A stretch of 7,322 bases of DNA from Bacteroidales bacterium (GTDB lineage Bacteria; Bacteroidota; Bacteroidia; Bacteroidales; Tenuifilaceae). Positions 1-7,322 of this stretch are shown in pieces. The position numbers and the translations under genes are program-made. Within the stretch, counting starts at the first letter, position 1. Each line of letters begins with the position of its first letter. The stretch lies in assembly GCA_008933525.1 (NCBI GenBank), contig WBUV01000153.1:1-7322 (forward strand), given 5' to 3'. Under the pieces are notes generated by a model, which was given only the letters and a program-made list of their open reading frames with translations, was not told where the DNA came from and did not search any database.

Positions 1-935
1 GCATCATACTGTTCCTGTGCTTTCTCAACAAGCGAAACAATGTCACCCATACCCAAAATACGGTCGGCCATACGGTCGGGGTGGAATACATCTAGCGCAT
101 CGAGTTTTTCGCCAGTACTTACGAACTTAATTGGTTTGTCGACAACCGAACGGATTGATAGCGCAGCACCACCACGGGTGTCACCATCAAGTTTTGTTAG
201 AACAACTCCGTTGAAATCGAGTCTATCGTTAAATTCTTTTGCAGTATTAACAGCATCCTGACCGGTCATTGAGTCGACCACAAACAGAATTTCTTGGGGC
301 GAAACCGCTTTCTTGATTGCGGCAACCTCGTTCATCATCTGTTCGTCAACGGCTAAACGACCTGCGGTATCGATAATTACCACATCGTGACCCGATGATT
401 TTGCTTGTTTTACAGCATCCTTGGCAATAGATATTGGGTCGGTACTGCCATCGACCGTGAAAACTGGCACACCAATTTGTCCGCCGAGCACTTTTAATTG
501 GTCGATAGCCGCAGGACGATAAACGTCGCCAGCAACAAGCAAAGGCGATTTTCCTTTTTTTGTTTTTAGGTGATTAGCTAACTTACCAGAAAAAGTAGTT
601 TTACCGGAACCCTGTAAACCAGCAATAAGAATAACGGCAGGATTTCCACTTAGATTGATATCTGTAGCCTTGCCGCCCATAAGTTCGGCAAGTTCGTCGT
701 GCACCACTTTAATAAGCAATTGGCCAGGCTTAATGGCGTTAAGCACGTTCATCCCAAGTGCCTTACGCTTCACCTCATCGGTAAAAGTTTTGGCTATTTT
801 AAAGTTAACGTCGGCATCAAGTAATGCTTTACGCACTTCTTTCAGCGTTTCGGCAACGTTAATCTCAGTTACTTTTCCTTCGCCTTTTAGGAGCTTAAAC
901 GACCGCTCCAGTTTCTCCGATAAATTCTCAAACAT
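1..935 (-). CDS. ffh: Signal recognition particle protein Ffh (SRP54 GTPase), 3' end outside window
   Basis: This GTPase binds 4.5S RNA and signal sequences of nascent inner-membrane proteins and delivers ribosomes to FtsY and SecYEG. I translated 311 codons on the minus strand without a stop. Residues 1-90 form the helical N domain. The G domain follows with the P-loop GLQGSGKTT at about 106-114, DVYRPAA at 137-143, DTAGR at 189-193 and TKLDGD at 247-252. GMGD at 295-298 marks the linker before the M domain. The methionine-rich M domain, which binds RNA and signal peptide, would lie left of position 1, so about 130-140 residues are missing. The start is the ATG at 933-935. An in-frame TAG lies ten codons upstream (963-965) with no other good start between, and [13 protein letters not shown] is a typical Ffh N-terminus. 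No Shine-Dalgarno sequence is visible. The gene reads divergently from the acetyltransferase gene. The family assignment is certain, and nothing suggests decay. Confidence 0.97.
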   Translation of the reverse strand, partial: MFENLSEKLERSFKLLKGEGKVTEINVAETLKEVRKALLDADVNFKIAKTFTDEVKRKALGMNVLNAIKPGQLLIKVVHDELAELMGGKATDINLSGNPAVILIAGLQGSGKTTFSGKLANHLKTKKGKSPLLVAGDVYRPAAIDQLKVLGGQIGVPVFTVDGSTDPISIAKDAVKQAKSSGHDVVIIDTAGRLAVDEQMMNEVAAIKKAVSPQEILFVVDSMTGQDAVNTAKEFNDRLDFNGVVLTKLDGDTRGGAALSIRSVVDKPIKFVSTGEKLDALDVFHPDRMADRILGMGDIVSLVEKAQEQYD

Positions 936-947
936 ATCTATATAGAT
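936..947. repeat. 12-bp perfect palindrome abutting the ffh start codon
   Basis: ATCTATATAGAT reads the same on both strands and directly precedes the ffh ATG at 935. In the ffh mRNA it could fold only into a 4-bp stem with a 4-nt loop, so alone it is a weak structure. It overlaps the last unit of the neighbouring TAGAT repeats. It could be a protein-binding dyad or a by-product of A/T richness; the sequence alone does not decide. Confidence 0.5.
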
Positions 948-970
948 GCTAGATGTTAAATACTAGATTT
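943..970 (-). repeat. Four-unit 7-bp tandem repeat in the ffh 5' leader
   Basis: On the plus strand the units are TAGATGC (943), TAGATGT (950), TAAATAC (957) and TAGATTT (964), spaced exactly 7 bp. Three units keep TAGAT unchanged and one carries a single A for G change. In the ffh mRNA they read as copies of AUCUA lying 8 to 35 nt upstream of the AUG. The first unit, with the adjoining bases, also forms the palindrome at 936-947, so the UAGAU just before the start codon could pair with any of the intact AUCUA copies. The repeat itself is plain in the sequence; any regulatory role is inference. Confidence 0.6.
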
Positions 971-1004
971 TCGATAGTAACAAAAAACTATTCAAAAAGA
1001 TTTG

Positions 1005-1035
1005 CAAACTTAGTAAAAATGATGGTTCTTTCAAA
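1005..1035 (-). promoter_or_regulatory. Bacteroidota-type promoter for ffh
   Basis: Read on the minus strand, TTTG (complement of 1032-1035) is followed after 19 bp by TAAGTTTG (complement of 1005-1012). This is a full match to the Bacteroidota housekeeping sigma-factor consensus TTTG / TAnnTTTG with its usual spacing. Transcription would begin near position 998-1000 and give a leader of about 63 nt that contains the heptamer repeat. Its location directly upstream of ffh supports the call; no experimental start is known here. Confidence 0.72.
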
Positions 1036-1044
1036 TAGAATAAT

Positions 1045-1074
1045 TTTGTGTTGACAATATTGTAAATAGGTTTA
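1045..1074 (+). promoter_or_regulatory. Bacteroidota-type promoter for the GNAT gene
   Basis: TTTG at 1045-1048 is followed after 18 bp by TAGGTTTA at 1067-1074, which matches the TAnnTTTG element at all fixed positions but the last. Transcription would start near 1080, leaving a leader of about 25 nt before the ATG at 1106. The -33 element lies 9 bp from that of the opposing ffh promoter, so the two point away from each other and share upstream DNA. Confidence 0.55.
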
Positions 1075-1105
1075 ATGTTCTACTTTTACTGATAAAATAA
1101 CTACT

Positions 1106-1609
1106 ATGAAACTATATACCTCAAGCCTTGAAATTATTCCATTATCATACTCTCAACTTCAACTTTACATTCAGGAAAATGGTTTGTTGGAGAGGGAACT
1201 TGGGCTTGATTTGATAACCCGAGAAGTTCCCGCAGAATTAGCCGAGGCTTTTACAACAACAATATTGCCCGCCGTAAAAACTGCGAGTAATCATTTATTT
1301 TCGACACTCTGGACTATTGTGCTAAAGGAGCAAAATGCAATGGTTGGTGATTTATGCTTTAAAGGGATACCAAACGATGCAGGAGAAGTTGAAATTGGCT
1401 ATGGAACATATAACCAATTCCAAGGTAAAGGGTATATGACTGAGGCAATTTCTGCAATTACCGATTGGGCTTTATCTCAGAAAGGTGTTAGAGTTGTTGT
1501 TGCTGGAACTAATATAAATAATATTGCTTCGCATCGAGTGCTCGAGAAGTGTGGTTTTACTAGTTATAAGAATACCGATGAAATGATTTGGTGGAAAAGA
1601 TGTATTTAG
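1106..1609 (+). CDS. GNAT family N-acetyltransferase (RimJ/RimL-like)
   Basis: This 167-residue protein should transfer an acetyl group from acetyl-CoA to an amine; the substrate cannot be told from sequence. The acetyl-CoA pyrophosphate-binding motif Q-x-x-G-x-G/A is present as Q104-F-Q-G107-K-G109, followed by YMTEA. The preceding strand is VEIGYGTY (95-102). The C-terminal motif NNIASHRVLEKCGF (138-151) is typical of the RimJ/RimL branch that acetylates protein N-termini, polyamines, small molecules or antibiotics. The length fits a single GNAT domain. The first 75 residues are less conserved and probably hold the acceptor site. The start at 1106 lacks a Shine-Dalgarno sequence, as is normal for this phylum, and lies about 25 nt after the predicted transcription start. 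It stands alone as one gene, divergent from ffh and convergent with the exported protein, so the context does not suggest a substrate. Confidence 0.88.
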   Translation: MKLYTSSLEIIPLSYSQLQLYIQENGLLERELGLDLITREVPAELAEAFTTTILPAVKTASNHLFSTLWTIVLKEQNAMVGDLCFKGIPNDAGEVEIGYGTYNQFQGKGYMTEAISAITDWALSQKGVRVVVAGTNINNIASHRVLEKCGFTSYKNTDEMIWWKRCI

Positions 1610-1623
1610 ATATTATATCTTTT
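1595..1623. terminator. Possible bidirectional A/T-rich terminator hairpin between convergent genes
   Basis: AAAAGATGTA (1595-1604) can pair with TATATCTTTT (1614-1623), giving a 10-bp stem with one G-U pair and a 9-nt loop in the plus-strand transcript. The minus-strand transcript gives the same stem with one A-C mismatch. It overlaps the last codons and stop of the GNAT gene and just reaches the stop codon of the opposing gene. The stem is A/T-rich, and its U-run lies inside the stem rather than after it, so efficiency is doubtful. Confidence 0.3.
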
Positions 1624-2272
1624 AGATGTCAAAAGAATAAGTCAGATATCCGCCAAAGTTAACCATCCAATTGCTAGTTGTTCCATTTTCGTATGTATTT
1701 GGAGAGTAATACCTGAAATTTTTTGTAGGAACATAGCCAACATTTAAATTAAAACCTAGGTTAAATCGCCAGATTTGAAATGATGGTCTAACCCCAGCAT
1801 TAATTGCAAATAGCATATTACGCCTAACTCTGTATTCATCTTCGTATAGAGGCGTTTTACTGCTTTGAAAATAGCCTATTGTTGGCCCAATATTATACTC
1901 CACTCTGCTAGGAACTATTGCCGATATAATTCCAAAAATAAAATCACCGAAAGTTTCGACAATAATTGGCTCTTTATTAATTGTTGGTTTATTTCGCCGA
2001 GCAAAATAAATGGGAACTAAAAGGGCATTATTACAATTTTCCAAGTCGGTTGAGTGGATTAATCCTGTTCTGATACCATTCCTTAAGTCGCCAAAGTAAG
2101 CAGTGGTGAACGATTTATAAAAGCCCATCATTTCAGGGGCATTTTGCTTACCCATAAATACTAAAAAGCCTACATCAACTCCAGCATTGGAAGCTGGCTC
2201 AAGTTCCTGTGAATGGCCATGAATGCCTAAAAGCATTGTTAATGAGAGAACTAAGAAGATTTTGTTATTCAT
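1622..2272 (-). CDS. Exported protein of unknown function, probable outer-membrane beta-barrel
   Basis: I do not recognise a named family. The 216-residue product begins with a clear signal peptide: MNNK, then a hydrophobic stretch at about residues 5-17. Likely cleavage is after S21, leaving Q22 as the first mature residue, a common pattern in Bacteroidota. No cysteine sits at the cleavage site, so it is not a lipoprotein. The mature part has many alternating hydrophobic, aromatic and glycine residues, for example NIGPTIGYF, LFAINAGVRPSF, FNLGFNLNVGYV and NFGGYLTYSFDI. This is what strands of a small barrel look like, and the chain ends in an aromatic-rich strand as outer-membrane barrels do. 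The size would suit about eight strands. It follows argS on the same strand but beyond a terminator and converges on the GNAT gene with 12 bp between. The beta-barrel call is inference from composition. Confidence 0.7.
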   Translation of the reverse strand: MNNKIFLVLSLTMLLGIHGHSQELEPASNAGVDVGFLVFMGKQNAPEMMGFYKSFTTAYFGDLRNGIRTGLIHSTDLENCNNALLVPIYFARRNKPTINKEPIIVETFGDFIFGIISAIVPSRVEYNIGPTIGYFQSSKTPLYEDEYRVRRNMLFAINAGVRPSFQIWRFNLGFNLNVGYVPTKNFRYYSPNTYENGTTSNWMVNFGGYLTYSFDI

Positions 2273-2296
2273 TTTTTAATATTGATTTTTATACTA

Positions 2297-2330
2297 ACAG
2301 AAAACGCACAATTTAATATGTGCGCTTCTT
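2297..2330 (-). terminator. Intrinsic terminator downstream of argS
   Basis: In the minus-strand transcript CGCACA pairs with TGTGCG (plus-strand arms 2305-2310 and 2319-2324) around an 8-nt A/U loop. A further four outer pairs (two A-U, two G-U) run into the UUUU at 2304-2301, followed by CUGUU. A G/C-rich stem leading directly into a U-run is the classic factor-independent form. In the plus direction no U-run follows the stem, so it works for argS. It lies about 60 nt after the argS stop. Confidence 0.65.
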
Positions 2331-2351
2331 ACTCAAAAAATATACCAAGAA

Positions 2352-2368
2352 TTGCTGAAATGCAGCAA
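2352..2368 (-). other. Small hairpin in the argS 3' untranslated region
   Basis: TTGCTG (2352-2357) and CAGCAA (2363-2368) are perfect inverted copies separated by 5 bp. In the argS transcript this would form a 6-bp stem with a 5-nt loop about 20 nt after the stop codon and ahead of the stronger terminator. It lacks an adjacent U-run, although a U-rich stretch begins about 15 nt later. It may help pausing or protect the mRNA 3' end, or be chance. Confidence 0.4.
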
Positions 2369-2388
2369 CTGTAATTGTTTTTTAATAT

Positions 2389-4176
2389 TTACATTTTATC
2401 AGGCACCTCAATTCCCAATAGCCACATCGATCGTTTTATTACATCGGCAATTTGCAACGATAGTTCTAAACGAAATTGTCTTACACCATCGTTTGCTTCC
2501 TTTATAATTTGAAACTCGTGGTAGAATTGGTTGTACTCTTTGGCCAGTTCATAGGCGTAATTTGCAATTATTGCGGGATTATGCGATTCTGCAGAAATTC
2601 CAACAGTTTCAGGGAATAGGTTAATCATTTGGATTAAATCTAATTCCTTGGCCGATGAAATTTGCTCTGGTTTTATTTGAGTTCCAAGTTTAATGTCTCC
2701 CGCCTTTCTCAGAACCGAACGAATTCTGGCGTGAGTGTATTGAATAAATGGCCCTGTGTGTCCGTTAAAGTCGATTGATTCTTTTGGATTGAAGGTCATA
2801 TTCTTTTTAGGGTCAACCTTTAGGATAAAATACTTTAATGCACCAAGACCCACAATATTATTAACGTAAGCCGCTTCTCCAGAGTCAACATCATCGAGTT
2901 TTCCAAGCTCCTCGGACATTTCGCGGGCAGTATTTACCATTTCTGATACCAAATCATCGGCATCAACAACAGTACCCTCGCGCGATTTCATTTTTCCCTC
3001 GGGCAATTGAACCATTCCGTACGATAAATGGTATAGGGCATTGGACCACTCGTAACCGAGGTTCTTCATTATCAATTTAAGCACTTGAAAATGATACTCC
3101 TGCTCATTGCCCACAACGTAGATATGTTCACCAAACTTAAATTCGTTGAAACGTTCAATGGCAGTACCAATATCCTGGGTGATGTAAACCGATGTTCCAT
3201 CGGAACGGAGTAGTAACTTTTCATCCAAACCATCAGCGGTTAGGTCAATCCAAACAGAACTATCGTCCTTTTGCTTAAAAACACCACGGCTTAAACCATC
3301 GTTAACAACCGATTTGCCCAACAAGTAAGTTTGTGACTCGTAGTATGTTTTATCGAACGAAATTCCTAGTGAATTATAGGTTTTTTCGAATCCTTCGTAA
3401 ACCCAACCATTCATTTTGCTCCAAAGAGCAATAGTTTCAGGATCTTTTGCCTCCCATTTGCGAAGCAACTCCTGGGCTTGGAGTAGGATAGGGGCTTTTG
3501 CTTTTGCCTCATCCTCAGTCATTCCTAGTGCTACAAGGTTGCTAATTTCGGTTTTATACTCCTTGTCGAATCTTACATAGTAATCGCCCACCAAGTGGTC
3601 GCCTTTTTTGCCACTACTTTGTGGTGTTTCGCCATTACCAAACTTTAACCAGGCAATCATCGATTTGCAGATATGGATACCGCGGTCGTTTACCAGATTT
3701 ACCTTGTAAACACGCTTTCCACTTTTCTCCAAAATGCGAGATATTGAGAATCCAAGGAGATTATTTCGGATATGGCCTAAATGTAATGGTTTGTTTGTAT
3801 TGGGTGATGAGAACTCAACCACAACAGGCTTATCGTTTGAGTTGGCTTGCCTAAAACCAAACTCCTTATCGGCTATAATGGAGTTTAGTACATTTGCCCA
3901 GTACTCCAATGATAGCGAGATGTTAAGGAACCCTTTCACCACGTTAAATCCCTTCACCTCAGGACAACTTTTTGTCAAAGCATCGCCAATCTCCTGACAG
4001 GTAATTTCAGGCGATTTCTTCGACATTTTTAGCAGTGGAAAGGCGACCAGTGTATAGTCGCCTTCAAATTCCTTACGTGTTTTTTGTATTTGAACCAAGG
4101 AGATATCGGGCTTTACACCGTATAAACTTTCGATAACTCCTTGTGCTTTTTCCTGAATAAATTGCTCTGTAGACAT
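2389..4176 (-). CDS. argS: Arginyl-tRNA synthetase
   Basis: This cytoplasmic class I synthetase joins arginine to tRNA-Arg using ATP. The 595-residue protein is full length for the family. Residues 1 to about 90 form the N-terminal additional domain that contacts the tRNA D-loop. The catalytic Rossmann fold carries the class I signature HLGH at 132-135 within SSPNTNKPLHLGH. The counterpart of KMSKS is GKMKSREGT at 394-402. Between them VNDRGIHICKSM (162-173) and SYGMVQLPEG (385-394) are typical of ArgRS. The C-terminal alpha-helical DALR anticodon-binding domain begins near GPFIQYTHARIRSVLRK (475-491) and ends with VPDKM, matching the usual ending of this enzyme. The ATG at 4176 gives the expected N-terminus; no Shine-Dalgarno sequence is present. 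It lies 85 bp after secA on the same strand with no strong promoter or terminator between, so partial co-transcription is plausible. Nothing is missing or broken. Confidence 0.98.
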   Translation of the reverse strand: MSTEQFIQEKAQGVIESLYGVKPDISLVQIQKTRKEFEGDYTLVAFPLLKMSKKSPEITCQEIGDALTKSCPEVKGFNVVKGFLNISLSLEYWANVLNSIIADKEFGFRQANSNDKPVVVEFSSPNTNKPLHLGHIRNNLLGFSISRILEKSGKRVYKVNLVNDRGIHICKSMIAWLKFGNGETPQSSGKKGDHLVGDYYVRFDKEYKTEISNLVALGMTEDEAKAKAPILLQAQELLRKWEAKDPETIALWSKMNGWVYEGFEKTYNSLGISFDKTYYESQTYLLGKSVVNDGLSRGVFKQKDDSSVWIDLTADGLDEKLLLRSDGTSVYITQDIGTAIERFNEFKFGEHIYVVGNEQEYHFQVLKLIMKNLGYEWSNALYHLSYGMVQLPEGKMKSREGTVVDADDLVSEMVNTAREMSEELGKLDDVDSGEAAYVNNIVGLGALKYFILKVDPKKNMTFNPKESIDFNGHTGPFIQYTHARIRSVLRKAGDIKLGTQIKPEQISSAKELDLIQMINLFPETVGISAESHNPAIIANYAYELAKEYNQFYHEFQIIKEANDGVRQFRLELSLQIADVIKRSMWLLGIEVPDKM

Positions 4177-4261
4177 TATATTCTATATGTTTAACTTATG
4201 TTATCTATTCATACTTAACCAAGTGAAGTATTTCTAAGTTCAGTATGATAAGATAATTGTA
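4177..4261 (-). other. secA-argS intergenic spacer with weak signals only
   Basis: This 85-bp A/T-rich spacer holds a 6-bp inverted repeat (ATACTT at 4211-4216, AAGTAT at 4226-4231) without a following U-run, so it is a poor terminator. Read on the minus strand, TTGG followed about 20 bp later by TAAGTTAA resembles the phylum promoter at only four of six fixed positions of the -7 box. Neither signal is convincing. The arrangement leaves open whether argS is read from secA transcripts or from a weak promoter here. Confidence 0.3.
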
Positions 4262-7200
4262 CTATTCGTTTCGTCCGTGACAAGACTTGTACTTCTTTCC
4301 GCTACCGCAAGGACAAGGATCGTTACGACCAATTTTCATCTCAACCTTTACAGGCTCACGATTTGGTGTTTGAGTATTTGATCCAGCCTGTAAAGCATCG
4401 GTACGGCTAGTTTGATACTTACTCATATCGGTTTGTTTACGTTGGCGAGCCTCCTGAACTTGGCTTGGGTCGCGCAATGGAATGAACGCTTTAACAAGGA
4501 TTGAAACAATATCTTTATTCAACTTATCAATCATTGTACGGAACAACTCATAAGCCTCCAATTTGTAGATAAGCAAGGGGTCTTTTTGCTCATAGGCTGC
4601 ATTCTGAACACTTTGCTTAAGTTCGTCCATTTCACGTAAATGTTCTTTCCAGTACTCATCGATAGTGTAAAGTACTATAGTTTTTGCAAAAGAACGGCTT
4701 AAATCCTTACCACCCGACTCGTATGCCTTTTTTAGGTTGGTTACAATTTGGTAAACCTTTTGTCCATCGGAAATTGGAACTACAATGTTTTCGTAAATAG
4801 CCGATTGCTTCTCGTAAACATCCTTAATTACAGGATATGCTTGGTTTGCAATGGTTGAAATTTTACGGTCGTAAGAACTTATTGTTGTTTGGTATAACTT
4901 TTCGGTAATATCGCTTGGCTTAGTCTCAAGGTATTCTTCCTCGCTAATAGGTGCTTCAACGGAGAAATTCTTGATGCTTTCTAGGTTGAAATCCTCGTGT
5001 GTTGAGTTACCGTGGAATTCGCCTACCATCGATTCGCAAACATCGTAGAACATGTTGGAGATATCCACATCCAATCTCTCACCATAAAGAGCGTGGCGAC
5101 GACGGGTATAAATAACCTCGCGTTGTGCGTTCATTACATCATCGTACTCAAGCAAACGCTTACGAATACCAAAGTTGTTCTCCTCTACCTTTTTCTGAGC
5201 GCGTTCAATAGATTTCGAAATCATAGAGTGCTGAATAACCTCGCCCTCCTTCAATCCTAAGCGGTCCATAATTTTTGCGATACGGTCGGAGCCGAACAGA
5301 CGCATCAAATCGTCCTCCAACGAAACGTAGAACTGTGATGAACCTGGGTCACCCTGACGACCAGCACGTCCGCGTAACTGACGGTCTACACGGCGCGATT
5401 CGTGGCGTTCAGTACCAATAATTGCCAAACCACCAGCACCCTTTGTTTCAGGAGTTAGTTTGATGTCTGTACCACGACCCGCCATGTTGGTTGCAATAGT
5501 CACCGTTCTTGGACGACCAGCCTCTGCAACAATCTCAGCTTCGCGTTGGTGCTGTTTAGCGTTCAGTACGTTATGCTTAATGCCTTTCAACTTAAGCATA
5601 CGGCTCAACAATTCCGAAACCTCCACCGATGTTGTACCAACTAGTACTGGACGACCAGCATCGGTAAGCCTTACAATTTCATCAATAACTGCGTTATATT
5701 TCTCACGTTTGGTCTTGTAAACCAAATCGTCCATATCCTTACGAACTACAGGACGGTTGGTTGGAATAACCACCACATCGAGTTTGTAGATAGTCCAAAA
5801 CTCACCAGCTTCGGTTTCAGCAGTACCAGTCATACCCGCAAGTTTATGGTACATACGGAAGTAGTTCTGAAGGGTGATTGTTGCAAATGTTTGGGTCGCT
5901 GCTTCAACCTTAACACGCTCCTTGGCCTCAATCGCTTGGTGTAAACCATCGGAATAACGGCGACCCTCAAGGATACGACCAGTTTGCTCGTCAACAATTT
6001 TCACCTTGTTGTCCATCACCACATACTCTACATCCTTCTCGAACATAGCGTATGCCTTAAGTAGTTGATGAACAGTATGTACACGTTCAGATTTTACTGC
6101 ATAATCGCGAAGTAAATCGTCTTTTTTAGCAACTTTTTCAGTGTGGTCGCTAACAGTTTTCTCAATTTCAGCAACCTCGCTACCAATATCGGGTAATACA
6201 AAGAATCTAGGGTCTTCCGATGAACTAGTTATTAAATCGATACCCTTATCGGTTAACTCAACAGAGTTTAACTTTTCATCAATAACAAAGAATAAATCAT
6301 CGGTAACGATATGCATATTCTTGTTATTATCCTGCATGTAGTAGTTTTCAGTTTTAAGTAAAAGAGCTTTATTACCCTGTTCACTTAAAAACTTGATAAG
6401 TGGTTTATACTTTGGCATTCCCTTGAACGCACGAAGAAGAAGTTTTCCGCCTTCTTCGGTTTTTTCCTCGGAAATTAATTTACGGGCATCGGCAAGAAGT
6501 TGAGTAACCAACGCTTTTTGAACGTTCACAAGTTTTTCAACCTTTGGTTTGTACTCCTCAAACATCTGGTCGTCGCCTTTTGGAACTGGACCAGAAATGA
6601 TCAGCGGAGTACGAGCATCGTCAATTAACACGGAGTCAACCTCGTCCACAATTGCGTAATGATGCTTGCGTTGTACCAAATCTTCTGGTGCAACAGCCAT
6701 ATTATCGCGGAGATAATCGAAGCCAAACTCGTTATTTGTACCGAAGGTAATATCGGCATTGTATGCTTTACGGCGTGCCTCTGAGTTTGGTTGATGCTTA
6801 TCGATACAATCAACCGATAAACCATGGAACTCGTAAATTGGTCCCATCCACTCGGAGTCGCGGCGTGCTAGGTAGTCGTTAACAGTAACAACGTGAACAC
6901 CTTTACCAGCCAATGCGTTTAGGAAAACAGGGAGTGTAGCCACAAGGGTTTTACCCTCACCAGTTCCCATCTCCGAAATTTTACCCTGATGAAGCACTGC
7001 ACCACCAATAAGTTGGACATCGTAGTGAACCATATCCCAAACAATCTCGTTACCACCAGCGGTCCAACGATTCTTATAGGTTGCCTTATCTCCTTCAATT
7101 GTAACAAAATCCTTATGTGCCGCAAGGTTACGGTCAAATTCCGATGCGGTTACCACAACCAACTCATTCTCCTTGAATCGGCGAGCAGTTTCCTTAACAA

Positions 7201-7322
7201 TGGAGAAAGCATCGGGAAGAATTTGGTTAAGAATTTCCTCAATTTTCTCATCAATTACCTTGATAGTTCTTTCTACCTCTTTATATATTTCGTCTTTCTC
7301 ATCGTACCCAATGGTATCGGAC
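4262..7322 (-). CDS. secA: Preprotein translocase ATPase SecA, 5' end outside window
   Basis: SecA is the cytoplasmic ATPase that pushes unfolded preproteins through SecYEG. The reading frame is open from the right window edge to the stop at 4262-4264: 1019 residues, where Bacteroidota SecA is usually about 1100, so some 80-90 N-terminal residues lie beyond 7322. Using in-window numbering, the Walker A loop MGTGEGKT is at 118-125 and the DEVD box at 226-229. MAGRGTD is at 613-619 and the arginine-finger motif [11 protein letters not shown] at 648-658. The preprotein crosslinking domain, after GPVPKG, carries an extra charged segment (about 6300-6550) seen in this phylum and absent from E. coli SecA. 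The helical scaffold and wing follow. The C-terminus ends in the zinc-binding SEC-C tail [13 protein letters not shown] (1003-1015), which in other bacteria binds SecB and lipid. Position 7162 is not the start: the TTG there encodes leucine within [16 protein letters not shown], a conserved stretch. Confidence 0.98.
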   Translation of the reverse strand, partial: SDTIGYDEKDEIYKEVERTIKVIDEKIEEILNQILPDAFSIVKETARRFKENELVVVTASEFDRNLAAHKDFVTIEGDKATYKNRWTAGGNEIVWDMVHYDVQLIGGAVLHQGKISEMGTGEGKTLVATLPVFLNALAGKGVHVVTVNDYLARRDSEWMGPIYEFHGLSVDCIDKHQPNSEARRKAYNADITFGTNNEFGFDYLRDNMAVAPEDLVQRKHHYAIVDEVDSVLIDDARTPLIISGPVPKGDDQMFEEYKPKVEKLVNVQKALVTQLLADARKLISEEKTEEGGKLLLRAFKGMPKYKPLIKFLSEQGNKALLLKTENYYMQDNNKNMHIVTDDLFFVIDEKLNSVELTDKGIDLITSSSEDPRFFVLPDIGSEVAEIEKTVSDHTEKVAKKDDLLRDYAVKSERVHTVHQLLKAYAMFEKDVEYVVMDNKVKIVDEQTGRILEGRRYSDGLHQAIEAKERVKVEAATQTFATITLQNYFRMYHKLAGMTGTAETEAGEFWTIYKLDVVVIPTNRPVVRKDMDDLVYKTKREKYNAVIDEIVRLTDAGRPVLVGTTSVEVSELLSRMLKLKGIKHNVLNAKQHQREAEIVAEAGRPRTVTIATNMAGRGTDIKLTPETKGAGGLAIIGTERHESRRVDRQLRGRAGRQGDPGSSQFYVSLEDDLMRLFGSDRIAKIMDRLGLKEGEVIQHSMISKSIERAQKKVEENNFGIRKRLLEYDDVMNAQREVIYTRRRHALYGERLDVDISNMFYDVCESMVGEFHGNSTHEDFNLESIKNFSVEAPISEEEYLETKPSDITEKLYQTTISSYDRKISTIANQAYPVIKDVYEKQSAIYENIVVPISDGQKVYQIVTNLKKAYESGGKDLSRSFAKTIVLYTIDEYWKEHLREMDELKQSVQNAAYEQKDPLLIYKLEAYELFRTMIDKLNKDIVSILVKAFIPLRDPSQVQEARQRKQTDMSKYQTSRTDALQAGSNTQTPNREPVKVEMKIGRNDPCPCGSGKKYKSCHGRNE

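Noticed and set aside
40..945. Plus-strand open frames at 40-261 and 655-945
   Set aside because: They lie antisense to the unmistakable ffh coding sequence and encode Ser/Leu/Thr-rich products with no recognisable motifs.
3621..3997. Two overlapping plus-strand open frames within argS
   Set aside because: Both are antisense to a conserved part of ArgRS, overlap each other and show no promoter or protein-like pattern.
4211..4231. Inverted repeat after secA as an intrinsic terminator
   Set aside because: The stem is only 6 bp, A/T-rich and not followed by a U-run, so I list it only as part of the spacer.
5012..6341. Plus-strand open frames at 5012-5260, 5460-5720 and 6141-6341
   Set aside because: They are antisense to conserved SecA motifs and have no independent support.
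6625..7137. Minus-strand open frames at 6625-6825 and 6919-7137
   Set aside because: They are alternative frames inside secA; the SecA frame across the same bases contains the Walker A and DEVD motifs.
7160..7162. TTG as a start codon for a 966-residue SecA
   Set aside because: The frame stays open to the window edge and the 53 codons upstream encode typical SecA sequence, so the gene is simply cut by the window.
1..7322. Transfer RNA, riboswitch, CRISPR array, insertion sequence or attachment site
   Set aside because: The intergenic stretches are all under 175 bp and show no cloverleaf, repeat-spacer pattern, terminal inverted repeats or transposase; nothing supports these.

Overview
The window reads as an ordinary core-genome segment from a member of the Bacteroidota, most likely of the Bacteroidales type. 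Three things point there. The SecA and ArgRS sequences have the phylum's characteristic length and insertions. Two intergenic promoters fit the Bacteroidota consensus (TTTG near -33, TAnnTTTG near -7). The start codons lack Shine-Dalgarno sequences and instead sit in A/T-rich leaders. Genus-level placement is not possible from reading alone.

Layout from left to right: positions 1-935 (minus) hold the N and G domains of the signal recognition particle GTPase Ffh, cut by the window edge before its M domain. Positions 936-1105 are a divergent intergenic region with one promoter facing each way and a four-unit, 7-bp tandem repeat in the ffh leader. Positions 1106-1609 (plus) encode a GNAT N-acetyltransferase. 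It ends 12 bp from the convergent end of a 216-residue exported protein (1622-2272, minus) that looks like a small outer-membrane beta-barrel of unknown function. Positions 2273-2388 hold two hairpins, one a good intrinsic terminator for argS. Positions 2389-4176 (minus) are a complete arginyl-tRNA synthetase gene. After 85 bp with no strong signal comes secA (4262 to beyond 7322, minus), complete at its C-terminus but missing roughly its first 80-90 residues.

On the minus strand the transcription order is secA, argS, then the putative outer-membrane protein, with ffh in a separate unit. SecA and Ffh are the motor and the targeting GTPase of the two routes to the SecYEG translocon, and the 216-residue protein with a signal peptide would be a client of that export system. 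ArgRS supplies translation. The GNAT gene and the exported protein look like accessory genes lying between conserved housekeeping genes.

I did not find a novel multi-gene system, mobile element, CRISPR array or RNA gene. The less ordinary points are the heptamer repeat in the ffh leader, the back-to-back promoters, the terminator that leaves almost no room for a promoter of its own for the exported protein, and that unrecognised protein itself.
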